The notes under the pieces: model-generated | What the model saw: only the letters and a program-made list of their open reading frames with translations | Database searches by the model: none | What the model was told of the DNA's origin: nothing | Shown here: positions 11,577-24,767 of the stretch, piece by piece | Position numbering within the stretch: the stretch's first letter is position 1 | Layout of the letters: each line of letters begins with the position of its first letter | Made by a program: the position numbers and the translations under genes | Source of the DNA: Sipunculus nudus | Taxonomy: Eukaryota > Annelida > Sipuncula > Golfingiida > Sipunculidae | Reading direction: 5' to 3' | Length of the DNA stretch: 64,000 nucleotides | NCBI GenBank assembly: GCA_026874595.1 | Contig: CM049317.1 | Coordinates: forward strand, 45,594,401 to 45,658,400

Positions 11577-14500
11577 GAACATATATTACAGGGTTCGAAA
11601 TTAGAGCAAAATGCCAGCGTTTTCCGCGGAGGGCCTTTAAAATCCGCTTTGTGTTGTCCCCTTTGGGCAGTTAAAAGAATCACTAGTTCTTTTTTAACTG
11701 CGCGGTCATCCAAATAAACCTGTCAGAAATGCTCAGATACTGTACCTTGTAAATGCTGCTTCTTAAAAAACTAAACTTTTACATAACAATCTATTCAACT
11801 ACGCTTATCATGTGCGCTTATCAACTATCATCATGTGCGCTTATCACGTGCGCTCTTCATCTGCGCTTATCAAGTTTCATCATGTGCGCTTCTCAGGCAC
11901 TCTTATTAATTACGCTTATAAACAATCATCATGTGCGCTTATCATATGCGCTTATCATGTGCTCTAATCATGTGCCATTATCAACTATCATCGTGTGCGC
12001 TTATCATGTGGTCTTAACAACTATCATCGTGTGCGCTTATCATGTGCTCTTATCATGTGCGCTTGTCAACTTGCATCATGTGCGCTTATCATGTGTTCTT
12101 ATCAAGTTTCTTCGTGCGCTTATCATGTGCTCTTATCATGTACGCTTATCAACTAATCATCATGTGCTCTTATCATATGCGCTTATAACTTTTAACATAT
12201 GCGCTTATCATGTGCTTTTATCAAGTTTCATCATGTGCGCTTATCAACTATCATCATGTGCTCCTGTCATGTGCGCTTATCAACTTTTCACCATGTGCGC
12301 TTATCATGTGCGCTTATAAACTGTCATTATTTGCTCTGATCAACTTCCATCATGTTCTCTTATCATGTGTGCTTATCAAGTTTCATCATGTGCACTTATC
12401 ATGTACGCTTAACAACTATAATCATGTTCTCTTATCATGTGCGCTTATAACTTTCATCATGTGCGCTTAGCATGTGCGCTTATTAACTTTAATCATGTGC
12501 GCTTATCTTTTGCACTTCAACTGTCATCATGTACGCTTATCATGAGCTCTTATCATGTGCACTTATCATCTTTTATCATGTGCGCTTATCATGTGCTCTT
12601 ATTATGTACAGTTATCAACGTTCATCCTGTGCGCTTATCGTGTGCGCTTATCAAGTGCACTTATCAATTTTCATCATGTGCTCTGATCATATCCGCTTAT
12701 CATCTATCATTATGTGCGCTTATCATGTGCTTTTGAATAACCACTTATTATAATCAAAATCCGGTATCATGTGGGACATTCTTGGTAAACGTCAACATTA
12801 GAAAAAACCTCAAGTGTCAGCAGAATGAAACGGGCCACCGGTGTATACCAACATGACTGCTTATGTGAACTATTTTACGAGGATACGTTTTTGGAAAAAA
12901 TAAATAGTTAATGGACTGCATAAACATTTTTTATTATATATACAAACAGCAAATAGCAAATATATTAATAGTATTACTATATTTACAGAAATAGAAATAA
13001 AAGCAAAATTTGAAAAAAAATAGGTCCGCTAAAATTCTCAGAGGGCCGTTAAATTTGTAAATATTGCTTGAATATTCATTAAAAACAACACAGTTTAGAC
13101 CGCACTTTTAAAATTTGAGTGTGTGGTGCGACCATCACCAGATAAACAAATATTTACCTTTCACACAAACAACATCGGTCAGGTTTGAACAATTTTGAAT
13201 CCTCCAGTCAAACGGATGGACAGTCAGAAGAACTGCACAATGTAATTCGCTTTCCATCCTTCCAGCTTCTTCTTTAAATCTCGGTTCTAATGGATGTTTA
13301 TTTTTACCTGAATTGTTTTAAAAATATGTTGTGAGTATTCAAAGATGCCAAAGGTTGATATAACCATTCCCTTGTGAATATGTAAACAACCATATCATTC
13401 ATAAGCAATTAATTTATTTAACTGATTTTTACGTTAGTATGGTTCTACAATAAATCATATATCTGTCTAAAACTGAATGATTGTTATTATTATTATTATT
13501 ATTATTATTACAGCAGTACTGATATTAGTAGGAATGGTGTTTTAGCAATATTATTCAGATGATGTAAATTCATGTGCAAACATGCAGGTGTACTCACTAT
13601 ATACAGATTTAAGTAGCAAGCCCTTTTAATATCGGATTGCTTTAACTTTACCTGAATCCTCATCCACCCAGTCCTCCCTCCGCCATCCTACCCATGCTTC
13701 AACAGGCGGTTTAATGAGGCTTTGTTTCTTCCAGGTCTTAATGTTCTTTTCATAATTATCATCAGGAACCCAAAGATTTCCTCCCGCCACCTTACACTCC
13801 GCCCTTGCCTCAAACCAGGTCAAACTTTGGTATTGAATCAACAAACACCCGCCCTGATGTCGATGGCAGGACCAGGGGAGACATACAGGGCATTCTGAAA
13901 AAAGAAAGATTACATACCGGTACAATAATGTACATGAAGTGTAAATCAGGCTGACAAACACTCCAGCATGCAGAACGACTACCCTACTATGACAACACTA
14001 TTTTCATTACCCACTGAGCGTAAATGGCAACGATCCATTTTCATGAATGTTTATCTACCAATCAAGCCCTTTCTTCAATAATCTAATCCTTCTATAATTA
14101 CTTACTTGAAATGAAGCAAATGAATCCTTTTACGGCCGTATAACAACTTTGATTCCAGAGGACAGGGTTTGTTTTGTCGAGTTTCAGAAACAAGCACCTT
14201 TGGTTACGTTGTATTCCATTGCCAGGATCCCAGTTACCTGAATGTGTATGGAGTGTTATTTTAGTCCTACATTCATTGTATTACCACAAGTCCATTATTT
14301 TCTAAATTTAAGAAACATGACTTTGAAAATTATACTAACAAGTGTACGATAGATTTTTGAACAGGAGAAATTTGAGCTCAGCAGATAGTTTATTAAAGAT
14401 GGCGGCCTTTAACGTCTGGTGTTACATTAGCAAGTTCGACAGAAAAGAAATATTGTATATATGAAATTTCATATACTCTGGATATTCATATTGATAACAA

Positions 14501-17500
14501 CTGGAAGTAATTGAACGATTTTTTGTTTATGTTATGCTGTTTGTTTCTTAGGCCAGGAGAATAAGCCCGAAAAAAGGCAAAAGGTAAAAAAATTGCAACA
14601 GAATTTCTTTTTGCACAGTGCTTTTTCTTAATGTCTCTATTTTGACATACTAAAAGTCTACCAAAATCAACCGATGGGAAATTTGTCAAATTTAGGCATT
14701 TTCGCTACAAAGTTGCACATATATTTCCAAATGCAAAAATCCAAGCTTAGCGGCCCTGTACAGACTACCCTTGAGCAAATACTTGACTTCCATGATTTTT
14801 AAGTACTTGTTACTAATCAGGCAATTATTTCCAAACCATATAAATATAATTTTGTATCATAAATTCGAAAATTTGAATTTTTTTGCCCTTAATCGCAATT
14901 TAAAATATTTCAAGATAATTGATATATTTTAAGTACTAAAATGATTTATTCACAAACAGAATATTTTTTTATCTTCTTTTTTTTTTGCGGAGGTAACCGC
15001 CTCCATTTCTTTATGCAGTCTTAACTAAGAAATCTGTACATCTGCATAATCTCAATATGCAATCACATGCAAAATTACGAAAGAGCGGTTGACATTAATA
15101 TCATGAAGTTCTTGTAATTCTGTCTCATCAGTCTCTGCTTCATCGCATTCCTCCAATACTGGGAATAGGAGCAGGCCGTCCCCCGGCATTCTCCACACGC
15201 TGCCGAACAATCTAAGCCATGTTTCCTGTATGAGCAACGACCCGTCCTACAATCTGTCTTACAGTTACATCTAATCATCTGCAGCAGGTTTTCTGGTGCT
15301 TGTGCCTGATTGTTCGTGACTACTGACATTCGTCCATCAACTACCTCCCAGCCCCATTCAGTGCCACTAAATGATTATTACCAAGCCATATTTGTACTTT
15401 GTAGTAAACGCGAAGAGAATGAAACTGTGCAGCAGATGACGTTGGGGGCAATGACTTCAATTCAACAGAGACGGTGTTCTTTGCAACCTTTTCCTGAAAT
15501 CGGCAGTAGCAAAGAGTGTTCAGTGTTTCACCTGGCCTACCTCCATATGCAGCAACCAAGGCATTTTCACCCGATGAAATTATATGTTCCTTTGGTGTCT
15601 CTGGCCGGCAGAACACCTCTGTATAAGGCTCTAAGTGTTCATACTTCTTCAGGCACACAGCTTTGCCAACACCAAACGGGCGTGATGTAGTATCACATCC
15701 CAGGAGAGCATATAGGAATGGCAAATGTTTACAGAAGCTTGCACCTAGTTGAGACTGCATGGCATGGATGTCATAGACTCTTTGTTGTGTGACTCCACGC
15801 TTTGGCTCTGGTTGCATGAACACCTTTTTGTTGTTTTAGTCAAAATGATAACATAGGAGTACCAGTACGTCAGTATCATCTGCAACGACAACGGTTTTGT
15901 TGCAGGTAGCTGCAGCAACTGCAGTCTGAACAATAAGCAAGTCAGCATCCCCTTTTGCATGACACGTCTGACATCCGGCTAACTCCAACTGCTCACTCAA
16001 CATGTATAGGAACCGTTGTTTGTTCTGTTTATTTGCGAGGAAGACTTCTTTTTTCATATCTAGTGTCATACTGGATTCACAGTGGACATCGACGGTAGAT
16101 GTTCCAACTCTACGCAGATGGGTCATGTCTTTCACTGATGGTCCATCGGTGTAGCCATCAAACACCACAGTGCATCTGCCATACTTGCTTGTCACATATT
16201 TCACATACATTAACAGATGTCCTGAAAGGTTATTCCTCGGGGCCAAGCCAGGCGGTGCAGCAGTGCTCCTCCATCAAGGACATACAGTGATTCAGCAGGT
16301 GGGCGACATCCAACGTCCTTTACTTCCTTCCATATTGCATCTCCTAACAACGCCTTATTGGCTTGTCTGGGGGAGCCTGTCACATCAAATAACGATGCTG
16401 GATATCTACAGAGTTCATATTCGAACACTTCCTGGGAGCAAACACCTTCACTTGTAGCAACTAAGGTTAATCGCTGGAACAGGAGCTGTGGGTCAATGTT
16501 CACAGCCTCCTTGTTGATCCTGATAGCTGTTTTGGATCCGAGGGTAGTTGCCTGATCTTTTCGTCTGAAGGAAAACTCTGTCACATCCTTCCTTTGCATT
16601 GACTTGAAAATCTTCTCACCAATATTCTCTGCCTGATCCACATTCACAGCATCTTGTGCTACAACTCCTGAGACAATACTACGCAATGACAGATCATCTT
16701 TTTTGAAAGGGCTTCTTATGTTAAGGAATTTTCTCTGTGTCTCTGTAGTATCGCCTCTGACGTGCCACTGTTGCTTCTTGATGCTGTTCACTCGTGACAA
16801 AGGTTACTTCGGTGAACTGTTGCATGGCCTGGTTCAATCCAGAACAAGCAGGCAGTGACTTAATCCAGACCACACGCTGAAGCTCTGTCATACCCCTGCC
16901 TCTAGTAAGGCCACCAGTTGATTTGAGACTTCGCATCAACATCTGTTCGATGATCAGATCTGTGGACAGACCTGCCCAATACCGATCACTACGGCGAACA
17001 ACATGTAGACCTCCCATGAACATGGAATAGACGTTAAGATGGTCCGTTGGCAGTGTGGCCATTTGCTGGAGATACAGGTAAGCTGTTCGTGCATACAAAT
17101 TATGGCCAGCAGCAGCAAAGTATGGTCACATCTGTTGCAAGGCAGCCAGATGAAGTTTCCAGTCACCTGTTCTCTCCGCTCTAAGAAAAAGTCTCAGTAC
17201 ATCGACCATCTTGCTGTACTGCAGCCATAGACGACTGGTACGACTAGACATGTTGTTCTGTTTTTCCTCTTCCAGTTTTCTGTTCAGTTCCAGTATAGCT
17301 GCTTTTGAGGAATCATCTATTTGACCATATGGGTCATTTGTGATCTGTTCATATAGTTCCTTGGCTTTGGCTATTAAATCATCAACATAGTAGTTGCTGC
17401 CAAAGCTGTCCTCTGGATCATCTCCCCTTCTACGGGTCCTTTCCTGTACTTTGTCTTCGTGCTTATCCTTTATTTCAGCATCCCAACTGGTGGAAACATC

Positions 17501-20500
17501 AGTAGACGACCCTGGCAAAGGAAGTCCTAACGCATCTTTTAGTAAGAGCATATTCAGAGCAGTGTCAACAAGAAAATGTCCTCTTCGTGCCCTGGCTAGG
17601 GCTTTGCCACTCAGCATTTGAGCAACGGCATTGCCACCATATACCACCTCGAGAACATCAGAAAGTCCGGAGTTTTCCACAAGGTGGCCAATGCACCCAG
17701 GATAGCTCATCCCCTCGGGAGTCCACCGATTCGAAGCACAACTGATTTCAAGATGCTGTCATGAGACTCATTGGAGATGATCATATGTGCCTTCCACCAC
17801 AGTGGCTGATCGAATGTGATAACTGGGGTAACATTGTTTTGTCGTGCTTGGTCAGCCAGATACAAGAGGGTTGAGTATACACTGGTCAACTCAGATGGGT
17901 TTAAGTCAATCATTGGCAGGAAAACTACGTTGGACTTTCCAGGATGCTCTCCTTTGTGTACCATCTGCATGAACCCGGACCAGCCAGGACGTGGCCCCTG
18001 TAGGAATGATGAAAGATTCCAAACGAGATCTGTAAAAGGTTTTTCTGTTGGAACCTGGTTACATTGTCGTAATTGTTCAAGGTCGCAAAAGCGTAGTCTG
18101 TCTTGGCCCTTTGGAGAAGTGTACTGATGTATTTTGATCCTACCTGTTCTCAAAATCTCATTGACACTGACATGTTTTTGTGGGACTAGGCAAACGTTCC
18201 CCTGTCTTCCTGGTGTTACTATGGCAACCATGCCCATTCCGTGAAAAGTAACAAACCCATCTAGTGTTCTAATGTTATGATCTTTGTTGTCTGCGATATA
18301 CTGCACAAACTGCCCTTCTGTGGTAGATGTTGAATTATATGTGGCAACTGAAGCACTCCGCTCAAACATTTTTACCTCATCATATAAACTGCAGAAACCA
18401 TGTTGATGCAAAGACTCAAATATGAACCGGGACCCAAACTGATGATGCATCTGTACAGCTAATCCCAGCTGCAGAGGTACAACCATGTTTCGAGGCCTTG
18501 CTGCATGGACAATTGCATGGCCTAGTGAAGCTTTTTTTCTGCTGTGTGTTTTTGCCCACCACCAAGACTTGTAACAGCTGTTTCAAGCTGTCAGGTAGGA
18601 AAGCTAAAGCATTCTCTGGTGTTAAATCCTCTCCAGTCGGATAATCGAGACAAGCGTCAAGTGCCTTTATGTCATTTTTAATGAGTTTGGCAGCCGTGTC
18701 AATTATCCTATTGATTTCATCTTCTTCGTTTTCACATTTGGGCTTTTTATAGTGGTCATGCAATATTGAAGCAGCGGTGGTTGAAGACGTCACGACGTTT
18801 ATTTTGCCTTCCAGGTTGGTGATGACTATTTTGTTTCCAAAATGCTCTTCCATTTTTTGCTTCATGTATTGCTTCCCATATGCTTGGTGTGTGGAGCCCA
18901 TCGATTTGAGATATTTCTCCATCTTACTGACCAGATCAGTTTATGTGAGCTGCTCATCTTCCTTGTCTTCTATATATTCTGCAACGGACAAAAATGCCTC
19001 ATATTTCACTTTCTCTTGGGGTCGACCTTGGCTGACCTTTCGCTTTTTTCTTTTTTGAATCTCCTGTGTTTGAAACCTCCTGGGGATACTTCTGCCAGTT
19101 CTGAAGTTTACACCGCACTGATGATGGTAAACAGCATCTTCAGCATGCAGCTCATTGGCACACGATAATCTGGCTATCACTATGTTACTCCAGTCATCAT
19201 TCCTCATTCTGCATGCATACTCAATTGATTTTTCAAAGACAGATGTCCTGACTGGAAATACATCATACACTCGCCGTCTGCCATCACAATGAACTGGTTC
19301 ACTACAGAAGATGCAATCTCTACGAAAGTCAAATGGCTTAGTCTGTGACCGTCGCTGGCATTCTGCAGTAGATATATTTACAAGACCTTCATGTCTCTTT
19401 GCCTTTATGTACTTTGGGTTACACCACCTTTTCCTTCATTCCTTTTGAACACGCTGCCCTTCCTGAGTGCGCACTTCACTTCCCCGTTCTTCACTTGCAC
19501 GGTTCACACCATTGCACCCTTTCTTCCCGAGTACAACAATATCACATACAGCTTCTTTTGAAATGTCCCTGCTGCACAGGACACACACTATGTCTTCTCC
19601 TGGCTTTGATTCAGTCATTATTAAACTCGAAAAAATGGGCAATAAATCTTCATGTGAAATCTTTTGCGGATAAGATGTATACTTTCACCATGAAAAGTAT
19701 GATTATTTTATATCTCATATACAATATATAATATGTATTGATTGTTATATATATGAGAAACCGGACACAGGCTGAAGTTTAATCTGGCTTCCGAAAAAAA
19801 ACAAAATGTGTTAGCTCTTTGAATTCATGCAGCCAAAATATTTGTTTACAGGTAGAGATCTTTGTTTCCGCATATCGATAATTACTTATTTGGGGTTAAG
19901 GGTAACCATGAAGTATATTGTAAGGCATATATCTCTACAGAAAACAGTTACATGTCAACATTTGTTTTAAAATACAACTAGAAAATATCAAGATGTATCT
20001 CAGTACGAAATACAAGAATATTTGCTAGGATGTAAAAAGTTTGGGAAAGGCCTGTGAGTAGACACAATCGATACGCTAGTTTTTAATTAAAAAAACCCAT
20101 TTAAAATCAGATTCCCCCCCCCCCCCCCCAAAAAAAAAAAAATCAATTAAATTGGTATTTTTAGTAGCTGATATCATCAAGCTATAAGATTTACTTTCTC
20201 TAGTATCCTGGATGGAACTTGTGTCAGTGAAATGAGGAATCGAATTGTCATTTTTTGCAAAATTTGATATTACTTAAAAATCGCACCTCTGGATATAAAA
20301 AAGTATAAAATTTTCATAGTTCCCATTAGTTGATTTTGGTAGACTTTTAATATGTCAAACTACATACCTTATGAAAATGCATTGTGCAAAATAAATTATG
20401 TTGCAATTTTTTTTACCCTTTTCAACATTTCGATCTCCTGGCCTATCTATCCAACGTTAACTAACTGCAATGTGAAGACGATGAAAATATACTTCGTTTA

Positions 20501-23500
20501 ACAACAGGCATCCACGTGTTGTAATAGTGTCGTCTGTAGGAGAGCCAAACTTGAGTTGATCCGACGAGTTTTGCCAGGAGATGAAGCTGAGCGACCGTCA
20601 AATCTCCAGGAAGTCTCATCCCCTGGCTTCTACAAAATTCTGCAGCGGCCGACTGATTCAACCAAGATGATGACATATTAAAGTAGAAGGAAAGACTGGC
20701 TCCCGAAGTTTGTCTGAGAGTGTCTGGAAAGACAGATCATAAGACGGATGATTTAAGAGTAACGGAAGGTCTACGCTCTTTACACAGCGATTTAACTATA
20801 GGCCTAGTACCTATATCGTAAGCGCTGTTTGTTATGACCTCGTATCCTGAATTGCTACACCAGAGGGGAGCACTGTATTTTTGTCCAATCAGGTGAGACC
20901 TTGTGCTGGAAGACACTGCCAAGCGAGGAATACACGGAGCCAATCATGTTCATTTCGTTTTGATTGACAGCTCATCGCCCCGGTAACCGTCTTAACAGGC
21001 CACAGGCCCAGAGAGAATTGCCCCAGACGTGGTTTGCTAAGTGCCTTGGGCACATAGGATGCCCGGCCGGTGAGCTGTAATTCATACGAAACGTAACAAC
21101 AAAGGCTGCTTCCAAACCTCGCTGGTTGGTTTCAGTTCTCCAGACAACAGATACATGGCTACGCTAACACAGTCATAATGTCATAATCGAATCAGTCGAT
21201 CATGCGAGATTGCAGAGGGAGCAATTAAAATTCGACCGTAAACTCATCAAGCGGCGCTTGTAGCGCAGCTATGGGCGGAGCCAGGATGCCTGTCGAGTGT
21301 TTGTTTATTGGCATCTGGTTGGCTGCTTGTCACATCATACGCACGTTTTTTTCAGCGGACAACGAACCGCCATCTGGTGTCTAAATATATCATAAACGGT
21401 CAAAGCTGGCTTCTTCAGAAGCGCAAGATTTCCGCTGCCTCGGGAGCGTACGGAAGGTCAATACCTAATAACTGCAAAGCAAATTTGGAGGATTTTTTTT
21501 TATAATAGGGGATTTTTTTTATAATAAGTTAGCTTGTTGGCTACGGACTGTCAAAGATTTGTCCTGACACACACTACAAAATTCCCTATATGACATGGCC
21601 ATGTGTCCGGGTAAAAATGAAGACTTTCTCGGAAGAAAAACTCTAAGGCAGGTTTGTCTGAAAAAGATCTAAACATCACATTGGAAAAGGGTTTTAAACG
21701 GGAACTTTTAAAGGACCTCGTGATTACAAAAATAACACAAAGCGCCTAGTGCTGATACACACTGGAGGGCCTAACGAATAAGTGTTGCACAGCAGCCACA
21801 GCTGGGTCTAGACCCGCACTGTGCAAATTTCCGAGGACACTCAGGAGACCGGGCCTGTGTTGAGGGACAGAAGTGGGTGATAATGTAGTTTTCGGACTTA
21901 GAAATAAAGCAAAAAAATCAGCCATATTGGCTATACATAAACAAAAAATTGCAGAAGAATAAAAGAAGAGAAAAATGTATTCGCTGATTTTGCGCTCAGG
22001 GCGACATAAGAAGGGCAACCCATGAAAACATTTTCGCAAATATTGCTTCAGAAATAAACTCATTTATCCCCTATATTCCTCACTATATACGGGGGAGGCT
22101 TCATTCATTCACCAAACAGTGAGGATTTATATGGCGCATCCTAGATAAAGATGCACCTGAGCTTAAGCACAAATTTCTTAAATTTAGTTTGATCATGTGC
22201 ACATTTGAAATATGCCAGTTGTGACCGGGACCCATACAACAAAAAGAATATTTAATACAATTTCCGGTGGTCGCATTTCAATACGTCACTTTACTCCTAC
22301 GTGGCAACGCCTCGGATATGCATGCTTTTATCTTTAAATAATAAGAAAGATGCAATGTATGTCGTAAGGGGGTTTCTTCTAATTATTCTTTCATAACTCC
22401 ATAGATATTTCGAATCATATTTAAGGGGATTTTATTGTTACATTTTATTTATGATACTGAACAATCAATAAACAGTTTGGAATGTTTAAGCATGCTACAA
22501 GTGACCGTATCCTTCATTAATGGGGTTCAGATGTTGTAAAAACTAGACTGTTTTCTCAGATATTGATATTAATGAATTACTAAATTATTATGCAAAGGTA
22601 TGGTTTTGGTTTCATTCTACTAAATTAGGGTTTTCTCCCGTCCTCCCCTGAAGCTTCCCTTTTCGAACTGATAATTTTAAGAAAAGATTAACAAATTTCA
22701 GTTAGCGCTCCACTGTGGAACATGCAGACTCTGATCATTGTATCGGGCGCTACAATTACTAAAGGACCGAAAAAAAATGGAACATTTACAATGCTATAGA
22801 TATTAATCAATAACTTAATAACAATACTATTACCACCAGAGATTCGAAAACAAAAGAGAAAAACTGACAAGTACAACCATAGACGGTTTATGCAACCAAA
22901 TTGAAACAGCAACGGTCACATATAGCTACCTCCAAAGAGCCATCAACGAATCAAACAGTATACCATCTGACATCACTGGTGCAGATCATATATAAAGGCA
23001 TTCAAGTTCAACATATCGATATTCTATTCAAGTTTGTCAGTAACATTATTTATTCTTTTAGTAACATAATAGGACTATAATTTCAGCTTAATAAGCAACA
23101 TAATCTGATTTAAACTGTGATGGCATTAATCTTTTACGAATCACAACGTAGAGTAGAAACAAGTGAGTCTGTTCTTTGGAATTGGTAGATTATATAAAGT
23201 CATACAATACAGACGCATCATTGTATACGCTTAACGTCGATTAATATTTGCTGTCGGAATATATTTTTTATTCAATTACACCCTTGGGATATTCATGGTT
23301 TTTTTACAATGGACTAAATTAATTAAACGTAATTGTGTATGTTAACCCACTGTCATTTCGGTAATCCGAGTACCGCAAAACATTAACTATACTTAATTGT
23401 ACTAAATTATTTCCCTGATGGCTTAATCATTCGGATATCTAGGGTCTAGTCATATATTATAAACTATGAGTCATTGTTTTTCAACGCACCATTGTCCTAT

Positions 23501-23731
23501 CATGTTTACTGCATATGAGTAATAACCCTCAACTGTTTTTACATAGGGAAAACAAAAAATAGCTTAGAGGGCCCGATTGAAGCCTTAATATGTAAAACCC
23601 GTTTTGTTTACCTTTAAACTGGGAAATATGTCCGAGTTAGCTTATATTTACACGTATTTATTTGCAAGTGTCGCCAAAGGTGCCGTTGGTCCTTTGTAAA
23701 AGCTTTATGCCATATAAATATGGCGCCACCC

Positions 23732-23782
<51 letters not shown>

Positions 23783-24733
23783 GGAGAAAGAATACGATTT
23801 CACTGATGTAATTTTAAGTTACCCTGATTAATTATTGACCTGTTTATCATGGCTATGTAATTAAATGTATTTTATTTAATTTTATTTGCCATAGATAGGT
23901 CTCCCAGAGAATTTATAGCATGTCAGTTGGCATCATACATGTATGATAACATAAATTGTATGTAAAAGAGTAATGCGGTAAGATTTTTACACATGCAGCC
24001 ATGCCGGCAGCGTCGCATATTATTGTCTAGGATTTTTTGTCACGCGGTCTAACATTTCTGTAGACATGCTATTTTATAACTCAATAATTCATAATAATTT
24101 AAGGAAGTATAAATTAAGAAAAATACGTTATTGTTTCCGAAACTAGTTGTGTATGTCTGATATAATTTGTTTGTGCAGCTTTTTACCTGCAAAGAACTGT
24201 AGCTGGACTGTTAATATGCTTAAGGATTTTGATACTACGGTACATGGTCATTTTCGACAAAAAATACTTAAATAAGCCTGACTGTATTAAAATACTTTAA
24301 AAGTTTTCAATGATACATTTGTGTGTAGTTGCGGTATATATCTTAGATAACCTTTCTTTACATAGCACACCGTTAGTGTTCATGTATTTTCTGCTACTTT
24401 GTTTATGATTGTAAATATGTTTATAAATTATAGAAGATAGGTTCCTATCATCTAATGATTGTAGTTCCTATCATCTTATGATTGTAGTGTAAACAATGAT
24501 TCTAAATCTACCACACTAAAGTACCCCCACTTACGGAGAAAATACAGTTATTTCAGGTTATTGGGTTCGGATTAATGCCAAATCATACAAGGGACTTAAC
24601 CTTAAAAAATAAATATAAAACATAGCCAGCAGTTTATTACGCATATGATACCAGTCGGTAACATATGTTCATACACCGTGACTGTTCATGAGATATTTCC
24701 CAAGGTAACCACAATATACGAATAACCACGTGT

Positions 24734-24767
<34 letters not shown>

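Larger units (their letters stand above)
14551..20443 (-). mobile_element. 5.9-kb DNA transposon with long inverted repeats and a FEN-like nuclease gene
   Basis: Both ends begin GGCCAGGAGA and stay recognisably inverted over about 125 bp (14551-14676 against 20317-20443). Each end is flanked by TA (14549-14550 and 20444-20445). Copy B at 56595-56610 shows the uninterrupted site with one TA, directly proving insertion. The interior holds one decayed minus-strand gene and short non-coding arms, with a C-run/A-run at about 20116-20142. There is no poly(A), LTR or reverse transcriptase. It sits in an intron of lectin copy A, antisense to none of its exons and on the same strand. The superfamily is not recognised. 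Confidence 0.9.

Noticed and set aside
11753-12753. Long plus-strand open frames (up to 188 codons)
   Set aside because: They are translations of a 13-bp minisatellite that is stop-free in several frames.
15310-19731. Plus-strand open frames across the transposon
   Set aside because: They are antisense shadows of the decayed minus-strand gene.
14551-20443. Assigning the transposon to a known superfamily (Tc1/mariner by its TA duplication, or KDZ/Zisupton by CXC-type cysteines)
   Set aside because: No DDE signature or matching motif order was seen, the inverted repeats and protein are far larger than Tc1/mariner, and a TA duplication alone is not diagnostic.
21746-22063. Minus-strand frame with a partly frame-preserved counterpart at 57208-57468
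   Set aside because: Similarity is explained by the segmental duplication; no phase-1 acceptor and donor, no domain, and poly-A-rich ends.
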